In this document: positions 23,847 to 33,256 of the stretch, piece by piece
How the letters are laid out: every line of letters begins with the position of its first letter
Position numbering within the stretch: position 1 is the stretch's first letter
NCBI GenBank assembly: GCA_001800975.1
Contig: MGWK01000014.1
Coordinates: 1 to 49,191 of the forward strand
Source of the DNA: Flavobacteria bacterium RIFCSPLOWO2_12_FULL_35_11
GTDB taxonomy: Bacteria; Bacteroidota; Bacteroidia; Flavobacteriales; Flavobacteriaceae
Direction: 5' to 3'
DNA length: 49,191 nucleotides
Made by a program: the position numbers and the translations under genes
The notes under the pieces: generated by a model
The model's database searches: none
Told to the model about the DNA's origin: nothing
The model's input: the letters and a program-made list of their open reading frames with translations, nothing else

Positions 23847-26800
23847 TTAGAATGAATAACGCAATCCAAACTGCATTTGCCATCTGGATAATAAACTTGC
23901 ATCATACACAAAAGTGTCTTTTAAATCTGGATTGAAAGTATAAGTTGGCGTTCCAGTTCCGTCTACAGAAACGCCAATTGGCTGCACTGCATTAGGTTGT
24001 TGCACCAATCCCCAATCTGAATTGATCATATTCCCAACATTTAAAATATCAATGCTGAATTGTATTGAATTGTCATCAGAAACTTTTAATTCCTGAATAA
24101 ATTTCATATCCCATTTTCCTCTCCAAGGTGCTAAAGCGCCATAACGTTCTGCATAATTTCCTCTTCTACCGCTTAAATAATCATCTTGTTGAATAAATGT
24201 CTCAAATGCCGCTGCCTGACCGGTACCTGAAAATTGCATTTGGTTAACTTCAGCTGCGGTTGGAACATAAATTAAATCATTCACGCCAGATCCATCATTA
24301 TTTATGTCACCTCCATAAGTATAGGAAAATCTGCCACCTTGTGCATATTCAAAAAATGTAGAAATTGTTGTTCCCCATTGCTCATTGGCACCATACTTCC
24401 AAGTTTTAGAAGCAACACCAATAAATCGGTGCATATCTCCATATTTGGAAAACGCCAATGTTGCATCATTTGCATTCTCCAAAGTTGGATTAAACGCAAA
24501 AGCATCTCCGGTAATTTCTGCTTCAATAGAGTTCACATCTTTTGAATTTAGGTAATTATAGGCAGCCATAACATACAAACCATTTTCAAATGATTTTTGT
24601 GCTTTAAAGGATGCATTTAAGGTTCTTCCTTTATCTGAATTTGTAAAAACATAAGCACTTGCTTTGCTTCCAAATGCACCAACCATATAATCTGAATTCA
24701 AATAAATATTTCTGCTGTCAACACCATTTAAAGTTCCTGTTGGCGTTTTTAATCCCCAATTTTGTACGTGGGCGCCATTTAAATCTTTCGTATAAGATAA
24801 ATCTGTGGTTAACACTACGCCATTTTCCAATTGGTAATCCAACCCTAAACTATTTCTCCAAACTTGAGGAAATTTAAACTCAGGATCAACCACTTGATAA
24901 AACCAAAAATTCGGATTGGCAATTTGGTTTCCTAGCCATACAAAAGGAAAACGGCCTGTAAACAACCCTGATCCTCCTCTAACTTGTACTGTTTTATCTC
25001 CTTTTACATCCCAGTTAAAACCTACTCTTGGTGAAATCAAGAATTGATTGTTAGGCATTGTCGTTTGGTCGAATTTTACAGTATTTCCATTGGATGGATC
25101 ATAATAGCCTATTTCAGAGTGATAATCAAAACTTCTGTCAATTACTTCTTGCGCTTTTTTTCCAGAATCAAAAAATAATGGTTTGTCAAATCTTACACCA
25201 TAAGAAATTTTAAAATTATCGTTTAAATTCCATTCATCCTGAAGATAAAAAGCCATTTGACCCACATTGGTTTCAGCCAAAGACCAACCTCCAATATTTC
25301 CTTCGCCTGCAGCCTCTAAATTGTTATTGGCAGCTATTGCATCATTAAGCATTCCTTGCAATCCGCCTCCTGGAACTGAATCAGCTAAGAAATCAGCGAC
25401 ACTTCCGTAAGATGGGAAAAACACCCCTCTTGCACCATAAACTCCTAAATTAAAGGAATTGTCAAATTGAAATTTTTCAAATGAAAATCCGATAGTATAA
25501 TTATGGTCTCCTTTGCTGATATTTAAATTATTTGTTAACTGAAATACTTTTTGGTCCAACGTGTTGTGTATTGAAAAAGGTTCATGACCGGCAATAATGT
25601 AATTTGATCCACCTTCCTGAATGGTAATTGTTGGGGCTGGAGCGGACATTGGATTTCTAAAATCATCGAAATGGGTATAGCCAACTTGTAATTTATTGGT
25701 TATATTATCAGCAATTGAGGAGTTCAATTCCACTAAAATCGATCTCAACTTATTATTTATTTGATATCCTGAATTTTGAAATTGTAAAGTTTGGGCACTT
25801 GGCCCTCTAAACCCTAAGGCTGTTGGATGTGCCGGCAACTCTCTAGATGCATCTAAAAAGTTATAAATAACTGCCAAACGATTATTTTCATTGATATTCC
25901 AATCCAATTTTAAAATACCTTTTGTGCTGTTTGACGCATGGGTAAATCCTTCATAAGCCCCTGTATCGTAACCTAAATTGGCTAAAGCGCCCTGTACTGC
26001 TTGTAAATCAGATTCCAAAACTCTTGATTCATTAATGGAGTTTGTGCCTCTATTTGGCAACCAAGTTTGTCCTAAATCAGTTCTTTCATCTTTTTCAAAA
26101 TTCGCAAAAACAAATAATTTGTCTTTAATGATAGGTGCGCCAACACTAAAACCATATTGCGTTTGTTCTAATTTTGGAACAAAAATATCCTCTCCTTTTA
26201 CTTTGCTGCCTGTTAAATCCTGATTTCTGAAAAATCCATATACTGTTCCTGATACTTTATTTGTACCACTTTTGGTTACGGCATTTATGGAAGCCCCTGT
26301 AAAACCAGACAATGTTACATCGTATGGTGCAATTGATACTGAAATTTGTTCAATGGCATCCAATGAAACCGGCTGTGCGCCTGTTTGTCCGCCAGGTGTA
26401 GCTGCATCCAATCCAAATGGATTGTTAAAGATAGAACCATCTAACGTAAAATTATTAAATTGATCATTTCTTCCGCAAAAAGAACCGCCAGAAGCCGATG
26501 GATCTAAACGGGTAAAATCTGAAGCAGATCTTGAAATTGTAGGTAATTTTGTTAATTCCCTGCTTCCAACACTTGTTTCAGCGCCAGTTCTATCACTATT
26601 AAAAGTAGCGCTTTTACCACCCGTGATAACAACTTCACCCAATTGCTCACTCTCACTTTCCATTTTTACGTCTAAATCAAATGCAGTACCTAAAGTTAAA
26701 TACACATCGGTATATTCAACCGTTTTATAACCAATGTAACTAATGGTAATTGTGTAAGGCCCACCAATACGCATGTTTTGCAATGAATACCTGCCGCTTT

Positions 26801-26984
26801 CCATAGTAATAGTACCGGAAACGGTACCTGTTGGCAAGTGTTTTGCAACTACGTTTGCGCCAAATAAACCTGATGACGTATCATCGCTTACAACTCCTTG
26901 AATTTTCGAAGTAGTCACTTGTGAAAAAACGCTAACGACGGAAAATATAGCAATTAGCATAGAAAATAATATTTGTTTTTTCAT
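23847..26984 (-). CDS. Oar-like TonB-dependent outer-membrane receptor
   Basis: This 1045-residue protein has a signal peptide (about 1-21), a CarboxypepD_reg beta-sandwich (about 27-110: IQGVVSDDTSSGLFGANV, GRYSLQNMRIGG, SYIGYKTVEY), a plug (about 115-240, EVVITGG then RTGAETSVGSRELTKLPT and later DVTLSGFTGASINAVTKSGTNKVSG) and a large barrel with the terminal aromatic strand WQMQFGLRYSF. The layout matches the OmpA-related Oar group of TonB receptors. The substrate is unknown; no SusD partner is adjacent, so a glycan role is less likely, and peptides, siderophores or adhesion are open. It has a promoter at 27020-27027 and a terminator at 23801-23825, so it is a single-gene unit. Confidence 0.93.
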   Translation of the reverse strand: MKKQILFSMLIAIFSVVSVFSQVTTSKIQGVVSDDTSSGLFGANVVAKHLPTGTVSGTITMESGRYSLQNMRIGGPYTITISYIGYKTVEYTDVYLTLGTAFDLDVKMESESEQLGEVVITGGKSATFNSDRTGAETSVGSRELTKLPTISRSASDFTRLDPSASGGSFCGRNDQFNNFTLDGSIFNNPFGLDAATPGGQTGAQPVSLDAIEQISVSIAPYDVTLSGFTGASINAVTKSGTNKVSGTVYGFFRNQDLTGSKVKGEDIFVPKLEQTQYGFSVGAPIIKDKLFVFANFEKDERTDLGQTWLPNRGTNSINESRVLESDLQAVQGALANLGYDTGAYEGFTHASNSTKGILKLDWNINENNRLAVIYNFLDASRELPAHPTALGFRGPSAQTLQFQNSGYQINNKLRSILVELNSSIADNITNKLQVGYTHFDDFRNPMSAPAPTITIQEGGSNYIIAGHEPFSIHNTLDQKVFQLTNNLNISKGDHNYTIGFSFEKFQFDNSFNLGVYGARGVFFPSYGSVADFLADSVPGGGLQGMLNDAIAANNNLEAAGEGNIGGWSLAETNVGQMAFYLQDEWNLNDNFKISYGVRFDKPLFFDSGKKAQEVIDRSFDYHSEIGYYDPSNGNTVKFDQTTMPNNQFLISPRVGFNWDVKGDKTVQVRGGSGLFTGRFPFVWLGNQIANPNFWFYQVVDPEFKFPQVWRNSLGLDYQLENGVVLTTDLSYTKDLNGAHVQNWGLKTPTGTLNGVDSRNIYLNSDYMVGAFGSKASAYVFTNSDKGRTLNASFKAQKSFENGLYVMAAYNYLNSKDVNSIEAEITGDAFAFNPTLENANDATLAFSKYGDMHRFIGVASKTWKYGANEQWGTTISTFFEYAQGGRFSYTYGGDINNDGSGVNDLIYVPTAAEVNQMQFSGTGQAAAFETFIQQDDYLSGRRGNYAERYGALAPWRGKWDMKFIQELKVSDDNSIQFSIDILNVGNMINSDWGLVQQPNAVQPIGVSVDGTGTPTYTFNPDLKDTFVYDASLLSRWQMQFGLRYSF

Positions 26985-27019
26985 ATAATTAAAGTTAAGT
27001 TAATGTGATTAATTGAAGT

Positions 27020-27027
27020 CAAAAATA
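27020..27027 (-). promoter_or_regulatory. -7 promoter box of the TonB-receptor gene
   Basis: TATTTTTG on the minus strand, 35 bases before the receptor ATG and 4 bases beyond the A-run that flanks the preceding terminator. The predicted leader is about 29 bases. Confidence 0.6.
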
Positions 27028-27031
27028 AAAT

Positions 27032-27094
27032 AAAAAAGCCCACTAAAAAGTGGGCTTCAAATATGTTTATTAACTAAAAATTGTTAATTACTTT
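27032..27094 (-). repeat. Copy 1 of a duplicated 63-bp terminator block (downstream of the M3 peptidase gene)
   Basis: This block matches 29298-29360 at 61 of 63 positions. It contains the hairpin AAGCCCACT-AAAA-AGTGGGCTT (27036-27057) followed by a T-run on the minus strand, plus about 37 bases of upstream sequence. It serves as terminator for the peptidase gene ending at 27112. In copy 2 the same bases include the stop codon of rplI, so copy 1 looks derived from the rplI end. Confidence 0.9.
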
Positions 27095-27111
27095 AAGTTA
27101 TCATAATAAAC

Positions 27112-29223
27112 TCAATTTAATCCTCTAGCTTTAATCATTGGTTCAATTTTAGGTGCTGAACCTCTAAAATCTTTGTACATTTTTTCTAATTCAATTGTAT
27201 TGCCTTTAGAAAGAATCATGTCTCTGTATCTTTGTCCATTTTCTCTTGTTAAACCACCATGTTCCGTAAAATAATCAAAAGCATCATGACTTAAAACTTC
27301 CGTCCATAAGTAAGAATAGTATCCTGCATAATAGTCTCCACTAAAAATATGTGAAAAATAGGTTGAACTATATCTTGTTGGAATTTCTATCATTAATAAC
27401 TGAACTGAATTTAGTGCATCGGTTTCAAATTTATTGACATCCGTTATTTTTGTATCCGATGAAATAGTGTGCCAAAGCATATCTAAATTAGAAGCTGCCA
27501 AAACTTCAATTAAACTGTATCCTTGGTTAAATGATCCGGCATTTTTAATTTTTGTGATTAACTCTTGAGGAATTTTAGCGCCAGTTTTATAATTTACCGC
27601 ATAATTTTGAAGTATCTCTGGATTTAATGCCCAAGGCTCATTAAATTGTGAAGGAAATTCTACAAAATCTCTGGCAACTGCAGTCCCTGACAGACTTGGA
27701 TAATGCTGACTTGCGAAAAAACCGTGCAAAGCGTGTCCAAATTCATGAAACATTGTTTCCACTTCATCATAAGTCAGTAAAGTTGGTTCGCCATTAGCAG
27801 GTTTTGCGATATTCATTACATTATAGATAACTGGCTTTTTGTTATATAATGTTGATTGTGTAACAAAATTGTCCATCCACGCACCACCACTTTTAGAACT
27901 TCTTGCATAATAATCACCATAAAATAAACCTAGTGGTGTTCCATCTTCTTCAAATAACTCATAGGTTACCACATCTTCATGGTAAGTTGGAAGATCTGTT
28001 CTCTTTTTGAAAGTAATGCCATATAATTTTTGGGCAGCGTAAAAAACACCTTTTTCTAAAACTGAATTTAATTCAAAATAAGGTTTAATTTCGTTTTCGT
28101 CTAAATTGTATTTGGATTTTCTGACTTTTTCAGCATAAAAATTCCAATCCCAAGGTTCTAATTGAAATGTTTCACCTTGGCTGCTAATCATTTTTTGAAT
28201 TTCAGCAATTTCTTTTCTGGCTTTAGCGGTAGCCGCTGGAACTAATTTTGAAAACAAATCTAAAACTGCTTGCGGATTTTTAGCCATAGTATTTTGCAAT
28301 CTCCATGATGCAAAATTATCAAAACCTAGTAATTTTGATTTTTGAGCACGCAATTCAACCATTTTTGTTACCAATTGTTTGGTGTCATATTTTCCGCCAT
28401 TGGTTCTATTCCAGCCGGCTTCAAATAACTGTTTTCTTGTCTCTCTATCTTCTAAGTTTTGTAATTGAGATTGTTGGGTGGTATTTGTAATGGTTAATAA
28501 CCAAGTATTTTCTTTGGTTTTATCTTTAATATTTTCAATTTGTTCTTTTGAAAATCCGGCAAGTTTTTTAACATCATGGATTTCAACAGTCGCCGCATCA
28601 TTTGCGTCAAGCAATGCTTGATTGAATGTTATACTCAGAGATGCCAGTTGTTCATTTATATTTTTAAGTTTTACTTTATCTTCCTTGGATAAATTAGCGC
28701 CTGCAATAGTGAATTTTTCATAGTAATTTTCTACCAATTTATAAGATTCTGCATCTAAATTAAGATTTTCCCTGTTTGTGTAAATGTCTTTTACTTTCGC
28801 AAACAACTTGTCATTTAAATAAATTTCATCATAATGTTTTGCAGCTAAAGGCGCAATTTCAGTTTCTACCTTTTTTAAAGTATCATTGGTATGTGCTGCG
28901 GTTAAAGATTTAAATACATTATTAACCCTGTCTAACATTTCTCCACTTTTTTCTAAAGCAAGTATTGTATTGTCAAAAGTAGTTTTTTGCGTGTTTTTTA
29001 CAATTTTATTAACTGCATCAGATTGTTGTTTCATGGCCTCAACCAATGCGGGTTTAAAATGCTTGTTTTGAATTTTAATAAAATCCGGAGCGAAATATGG
29101 CAGTGTGCTTTCTTTCAAAAATGGATTGTTTGTTAAATCGTTTTCCATTAAACTATTTTTTTTGTCTTTATTGCACGATACAATAGAAATCATTAATATT
29201 AAAATTATTATTGTTTTTTTCAT
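27112..29223 (-). CDS. dcp: M3-family peptidyl-dipeptidase, lipoprotein (Dcp-like)
   Basis: With the ATG at 29223 the protein has 703 residues and begins with a lipoprotein signal (IIILILMISIVSC, Cys about 17); a longer reading would bury this signal. The zinc site HEFGH is at about 493-497, with the downstream Glu in the segment FVEFPSQF. The length and the motif YRDMILSKGNTIE near the C-terminus fit peptidyl-dipeptidase Dcp / oligopeptidase A. Family members release dipeptides from C-termini or cut short peptides. The lipoprotein signal places it in the envelope, in contrast to the cytoplasmic E. coli enzymes. It lies between two copies of the same terminator block and directly downstream of the ribosomal operon. 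Confidence 0.93.
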   Translation of the reverse strand: MKKTIIILILMISIVSCNKDKKNSLMENDLTNNPFLKESTLPYFAPDFIKIQNKHFKPALVEAMKQQSDAVNKIVKNTQKTTFDNTILALEKSGEMLDRVNNVFKSLTAAHTNDTLKKVETEIAPLAAKHYDEIYLNDKLFAKVKDIYTNRENLNLDAESYKLVENYYEKFTIAGANLSKEDKVKLKNINEQLASLSITFNQALLDANDAATVEIHDVKKLAGFSKEQIENIKDKTKENTWLLTITNTTQQSQLQNLEDRETRKQLFEAGWNRTNGGKYDTKQLVTKMVELRAQKSKLLGFDNFASWRLQNTMAKNPQAVLDLFSKLVPAATAKARKEIAEIQKMISSQGETFQLEPWDWNFYAEKVRKSKYNLDENEIKPYFELNSVLEKGVFYAAQKLYGITFKKRTDLPTYHEDVVTYELFEEDGTPLGLFYGDYYARSSKSGGAWMDNFVTQSTLYNKKPVIYNVMNIAKPANGEPTLLTYDEVETMFHEFGHALHGFFASQHYPSLSGTAVARDFVEFPSQFNEPWALNPEILQNYAVNYKTGAKIPQELITKIKNAGSFNQGYSLIEVLAASNLDMLWHTISSDTKITDVNKFETDALNSVQLLMIEIPTRYSSTYFSHIFSGDYYAGYYSYLWTEVLSHDAFDYFTEHGGLTRENGQRYRDMILSKGNTIELEKMYKDFRGSAPKIEPMIKARGLN

Positions 29224-29297
29224 TATTGGAATTTTAAATATTTGTTTGGTGAATTTACTAAATATTTTTACCAATTGACAATAACAATTGTTGCATG

Positions 29298-29360
29298 AAA
29301 AAAGCCCACTAAAAAGTGGGCTTTAAATATGTTTATTAACTAAAAATTGTTAATTATTTT
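29298..29360 (-). repeat. Copy 2 of the 63-bp terminator block (end of rplI)
   Basis: It starts inside the last codons of rplI, includes the TAA stop (29354-29356) and the hairpin AAGCCCACT-AAAA-AGTGGGCTT (29302-29323) with a T-run on the minus strand. It ends transcription of the rpsF-rpsR-rplI operon. The near-identical copy 2266 bases away makes a direct repeat around the M3 peptidase gene. Confidence 0.9.
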
Positions 29361-29806
29361 GCTTCAGCAACAATTTCGATTGGCAATTCAACCACAACTG
29401 CTCTATGAAGTCTGATAGTTGCATTGTATTTTCCAATTCTTTTAATGGTACCGCCTTCAACTTTAATGTATTTTTTCTCGATAACCTGACCAGCAGCGGC
29501 TAAAGCATCTGCAACATCTTGGTTATTAACTGATCCAAATAATTTTGTGTTATCGGCTGTTTTAGCAGTAATTTTAATATCCAATGCTTTAATTGCATCT
29601 GCAATTGCTGTGGCATCTTTTATCAATTTTTCTTCTTTATAAGCACGTTGCTTTAAAGTTTCCGCTAACATTTTCTTTACTGAACTGGTTGCCAATACTG
29701 CAAATCCTTGAGGAATCAAATAGTTACGTCCAAAACCATTTTTTACAGTAATAAGATCATCTTTAAACCCTAGGTTTTCAACGTCTTGCTTTAATATAAT
29801 TTCCAT
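29354..29806 (-). CDS. rplI: 50S ribosomal protein L9
   Basis: The 150-residue protein has the usual two-domain L9 layout. The N-terminal RNA-binding domain reads MEIILKQDVENLGFKDDL and then VKNGFGRNYLIPQGFAV; a long helix (about 45-75) links to the C-terminal domain. L9 binds 23S rRNA domain V and helps maintain reading frame. It is the last gene of the rpsF-rpsR-rplI operon, with 14 bases between it and rpsR. Confidence 0.98.
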   Translation of the reverse strand: MEIILKQDVENLGFKDDLITVKNGFGRNYLIPQGFAVLATSSVKKMLAETLKQRAYKEEKLIKDATAIADAIKALDIKITAKTADNTKLFGSVNNQDVADALAAAGQVIEKKYIKVEGGTIKRIGKYNATIRLHRAVVVELPIEIVAEAK

Positions 29807-29820
29807 AATTCCTTACTGTT

Positions 29821-30114
29821 TTATTTTAACATATCTGCAACGTATGGCAATAAAGCTAAGTGACGCGCTCTTTTAATGGCAACAGACACTTTACGTTGGA
29901 ATTTTAATGATGTTCCTGTTAAACGACGAGGTAAAATTTTACCTTGTTCATTTACTAAGTATAATAAGAAATCAGCATCTTTATAATCAATATATTTGAT
30001 ACCGTTCTTTTTAAAACGACAGTATTTCTTTACTTGTTTAGTCTCAATATCTAACGGAGTCAGGTAACGAACATCACCTTGTTTTCCTCCTTTTGCTTGT
30101 TGTTCTATAGACAT
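29821..30114 (-). CDS. rpsR: 30S ribosomal protein S18
   Basis: The 97-residue protein carries the S18 core [32 protein letters not shown] and the basic C-terminal helix [11 protein letters not shown]. An N-terminal extension of about 20 residues is typical of Bacteroidota. S18 binds with S6 on the platform of the small subunit, which fits its position next to rpsF (5 bases apart). Confidence 0.98.
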   Translation of the reverse strand: MSIEQQAKGGKQGDVRYLTPLDIETKQVKKYCRFKKNGIKYIDYKDADFLLYLVNEQGKILPRRLTGTSLKFQRKVSVAIKRARHLALLPYVADMLK

Positions 30115-30119
30115 AACGC

Positions 30120-30467
30120 TTATTTTTTAGATGCTTTATTACCGTCTCTTAATCTTCTTTTTTCAGCCCAGGCAACCGCATGTTTATCTAACGCAACGGT
30201 TAAATAACGCATAATACTGTCATCTCTTCTAAATTCAAGTTCAAAAGGAGCGATTGTTTCTCCAGCAACTTTGTATTCGAATAAGTGATAAAATCCACTT
30301 TTTTTGTTTTGGATGGTGTACGCTAATTTTTTTAAGCCCCAGTCCTCTTTTGATATCATTTCGGCACCTTTAGAAACAAGATAGTCCTCAAACTTCTTTA
30401 CTGTTTCCTTTACCTGAACATCAGATAAAACGGGATTCAAAATGAAAACAGTTTCGTAATGATTCAT
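30120..30467 (-). CDS. rpsF: 30S ribosomal protein S6
   Basis: The 115-residue protein begins [16 protein letters not shown] and contains the strand [17 protein letters not shown], followed by a basic tail ([13 protein letters not shown]). It forms a heterodimer with S18 on 16S rRNA. The operon is driven by a textbook promoter at 30501-30530, with a leader of about 27 bases. No S6:S18 autoregulatory RNA structure was evident by eye. Confidence 0.98.
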   Translation of the reverse strand: MNHYETVFILNPVLSDVQVKETVKKFEDYLVSKGAEMISKEDWGLKKLAYTIQNKKSGFYHLFEYKVAGETIAPFELEFRRDDSIMRYLTVALDKHAVAWAEKRRLRDGNKASKK

Positions 30468-30500
30468 AATTAATAATTTAAGTTTTTACTTTTAAGGGTG

Positions 30501-30530
30501 CAAATATAGGGTTATTTCCTTAATTGGCAA
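30501..30530 (-). promoter_or_regulatory. Complete Bacteroidota promoter of rpsF-rpsR-rplI
   Basis: On the minus strand TTG (30528-30530), then 19 bases, then TATATTTG (30501-30508), followed by CACCC. Both the -33 and -7 elements and the 19-base spacer agree with the primary sigma consensus. It is the best promoter in the window. Confidence 0.88.
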
Positions 30531-30552
30531 GTGTAAATTTAATAAAATACCT

Positions 30553-32997
30553 TTAATAATTATCTACGTCAATATTGAATTTAATGGCACGAAATTCATT
30601 GACAGCTTGAAAAGCATTTTTGACCCTTTGAATTTGGTTTTTACTAACTGTCAACGACTGTTTTTGTGGGATTTTTATAATGATTGTTCTGATATAATAA
30701 TTCCTGATTTTGGAAATTCCCGGTGTTGAAGGCCCCAAAATATCGTGTTTAAAAATGGAGATTAAAGATTTTCCCAGCCAAATAGCGCCTTCTTCCACTC
30801 GGTTAAAATCTTTGTGCCGCAAGGTTATTTTTATTATTCTGTAAAAAGGCGGATAATGGTATTGCCAGCGTTCGTCCAATTGCTCTTTATACATTTCTTC
30901 GAAAGCGTTGGTGGAAACCTGCTGTAATATTTGATGATGCGGATTGTAAGTTTGTATGGCAACCTTGCCTCTTTTACTGGCGCGTCCTGCCCTGCCTGAA
31001 ACTTGCACCATTAACTGATAACTTCTTTCGTGCGCCCTAAAATCGGGGAAATTTAACATATTGTCGGCGTTCATAATTCCAACCAACGACACATTTGCAA
31101 AATCCAATCCTTTTGAGAGCATTTGTGTACCCACCAAAATGTCTATTTCCTGGGCCTGAAATTGTCCAATAATTTTTTGATAGCTGTATTTGCCGCGCGT
31201 GGTGTCGAAATCCATTCTTCCCACTTTGGCGTTTGGAAAAAGTTCCATCAATTCAATTTCAATTTGCTCGGTTCCAAAGCCTTTGGTATTCAATTTTTCG
31301 CTGCCGCAAGCACCACAATTATGAGGCATTGCCTGATGATGGCCACAATAATGGCATCGCAATTCTTTTCTGTAATTATGATAGGTTAAGCTCACATCGC
31401 AATTTGGGCATTGCGGCGAAACACCGCAGGTCTCACATTCCACAACCGGCGCAAATCCCCTGCGATTTTGAAATAAAATAACCTGTTCTTTATTATCAAG
31501 TGCTTCCGTAATCATTTCAAGCAAACGGTCGGAAAAATGACCGGTCATTCGCTTTTTTCGATGCTTTTCTTTTACGTCGACCAATTCAATTTCAGGCAGT
31601 AAAACATCGCCAAATCTTCGATTCAATTCAACCAATCCGTATTTACCTTGTTGCGCATTGTAATAGGTTTCTATGCTAGGTGTTGCAGAGCCCAAAATTA
31701 CTTTGGCGTTGTGTTGATTTGCCAAAACGATGGCAGAATCACGCGCATGATATCTTGGCGCCGGATCATATTGTTTAAAAGAAGGCTCATGTTCTTCGTC
31801 GACAATAATTAACCCTAAATTAGAAAAAGGTAAAAACATGGAAGAACGGGCGCCTAAAATCAATTGCGCTTTTGGTTTGTTTTCCAACACATTGTTCCAC
31901 ACTTCTACGCGTTCGTTCATCGAATATTTTGAATGAAAAACTGACAAATATTCACCGAAATAAAGTTGCAATCTATCAATTAATTGTGCGGTAAGCGCTA
32001 TTTCCGGAAGCAAATAAAGCACTTGTTTTCCTTCTTCAATGAGTTGTTTAATTAATTTTACATAAATCTCTGTTTTACCGCTACTTGTGATTCCTTTTAA
32101 AAGTACTGTTTGCTTTGTTTTGAAGTTTTCTTTTATGGCTAAAAACGCCTCTTCCTGATGCGCAGTCAGTTCTTTTATCTTACCCGATTTTCCGTCAAAA
32201 TTAATTCGGTCTTGTTGAATGAAATAGACCTCGAAAATACCTTTGTCTATCAACGATTTCAACACTGCTGAAGAACTGTTCGAATCCTCTTGAAGCTGGG
32301 TAATTTTAATAGGTTTTTTTGAAGCCTGTAATTGAAAAAATGTTAAAATGATGTCGCGTTGTTTTTTTGCCCTGCTTAAGGAATCCAGCAATTCCGGTAA
32401 TTTTTCGGTTGCGCTCCATGCATTCGTTAACCGAATATATTTTTCTAATTTTGGTTTGTATTGCTCATAAATTTGCTCTTTAACAACTATCACATTTTTA
32501 TCTATCAACGCCTTAATAATTGGAAACACCTTTTTTTTGCCGATGATTCCAACAATTTGCTGAATTGATAGTTGTGATTGATGCTGAAAGGCTTCAAAAA
32601 TTAAAAATTCTTCATCAGTAAGCGCTTCTTCTTTAGTAAAACCTGAAACCAATTGAACTTCCGTTTCGCTTTCCAATAAAAAAGCCGAAGGCAATGCAGC
32701 CCTGAAAACTTCACCTAAAGAGCACATATAATAGGTTGAAATCCATTCCCAATGGTTGATTTGAATTTTATTTACAACAGGAATATCATCTAAAATTTGA
32801 TGAATTTCCTTTGCTTCATAACCAATTGGCGGCGTTTGGTGAATTTTATAAACCAAAGCGGTGTAAATTTTTGATTTTCCAAACTCCACAGCAACACGCA
32901 TCCCTTTTTTCAAAAAGGAGACTTCCGCTTCTGTTATTTTATAGGTAAATAACTTTTGTAAAGGAATGGGTAAAATAACATCAATAAAATTACTCAA
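30553..32997 (-). CDS. priA: Primosomal replication restart helicase
   Basis: The 814-residue protein has the N-terminal DNA-binding domain (FIDVILPIPLQKLFTY), a Walker A motif (GITSSGKTEIY, about residue 305), the DEEH box (about 398) and the zinc-binding insertion with eight Cys (CETCGVSPQCPNCD, CHYCGHHQ, CGACGS; about 519-575). PriA rebuilds replication forks after collapse by unwinding and reloading the helicase. The start is TTG (32995-32997): the conserved N-terminus begins there and no upstream ATG is in frame. It faces away from the region with the sigma-54-like promoter. Confidence 0.96.
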   Translation of the reverse strand: MSNFIDVILPIPLQKLFTYKITEAEVSFLKKGMRVAVEFGKSKIYTALVYKIHQTPPIGYEAKEIHQILDDIPVVNKIQINHWEWISTYYMCSLGEVFRAALPSAFLLESETEVQLVSGFTKEEALTDEEFLIFEAFQHQSQLSIQQIVGIIGKKKVFPIIKALIDKNVIVVKEQIYEQYKPKLEKYIRLTNAWSATEKLPELLDSLSRAKKQRDIILTFFQLQASKKPIKITQLQEDSNSSSAVLKSLIDKGIFEVYFIQQDRINFDGKSGKIKELTAHQEEAFLAIKENFKTKQTVLLKGITSSGKTEIYVKLIKQLIEEGKQVLYLLPEIALTAQLIDRLQLYFGEYLSVFHSKYSMNERVEVWNNVLENKPKAQLILGARSSMFLPFSNLGLIIVDEEHEPSFKQYDPAPRYHARDSAIVLANQHNAKVILGSATPSIETYYNAQQGKYGLVELNRRFGDVLLPEIELVDVKEKHRKKRMTGHFSDRLLEMITEALDNKEQVILFQNRRGFAPVVECETCGVSPQCPNCDVSLTYHNYRKELRCHYCGHHQAMPHNCGACGSEKLNTKGFGTEQIEIELMELFPNAKVGRMDFDTTRGKYSYQKIIGQFQAQEIDILVGTQMLSKGLDFANVSLVGIMNADNMLNFPDFRAHERSYQLMVQVSGRAGRASKRGKVAIQTYNPHHQILQQVSTNAFEEMYKEQLDERWQYHYPPFYRIIKITLRHKDFNRVEEGAIWLGKSLISIFKHDILGPSTPGISKIRNYYIRTIIIKIPQKQSLTVSKNQIQRVKNAFQAVNEFRAIKFNIDVDNY

Positions 32998-33139
32998 TGG
33001 TTTTGATTTTGAAACGTAAAAATATTTAAAATCAATTTAATAATTGGCGTTTGTGAAAAATTTAATTTTTTATGAACCAGAACAACTTAAAAAGCAATAT
33101 TTGTTACATATAAAGATTGTTTAAGTAGTTACTTTCGCC

Positions 33140-33240
33140 CCGAAATTGAATAAAACACTTGAAAATATTAGTAACGAATAATTTCATACTTTTTGATTTT
33201 AAATAGGTAATATGCCCAATTTTATTGGGCATATTTTTTT
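33140..33240 (+). ncRNA. Candidate small RNA ending at an orphan terminator
   Basis: A -7-like box TACTTTCG (33130-33137, one mismatch to TAnnTTTG) is followed by CCCC, as at many flavobacterial starts, and about 100 bases later by a strong terminator. No open frame of note lies between them. I cannot assign it to a known RNA family. An upstream TTTG (33100-33103) is 26 bases from the box, too far for a good -33. Confidence 0.35.
33212..33240 (+). terminator. Intrinsic terminator with no upstream coding gene
   Basis: ATGCCCAA and TTGGGCAT arms (extended by AT pairs) enclose a 4-5 base loop and are followed by eight T on the plus strand. priA runs the other way, so it ends either an unannotated transcript or insulates the next promoter. 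Confidence 0.8.
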
Positions 33241-33256
33241 TGGCACGTTGTTTGTA
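33240..33256 (+). promoter_or_regulatory. Candidate sigma-54 (RpoN) -24/-12 promoter
   Basis: TTGGCACG (33240-33247), four bases, then TTGTA (33252-33256). The GG and the -12 G are separated by exactly 10 bases, as sigma-54 requires. The -24 part is a perfect consensus match; the -12 part has GT instead of GC. Transcription would start about 33266, giving a leader of about 49 bases before the ATG at 33315. Confidence 0.5.
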
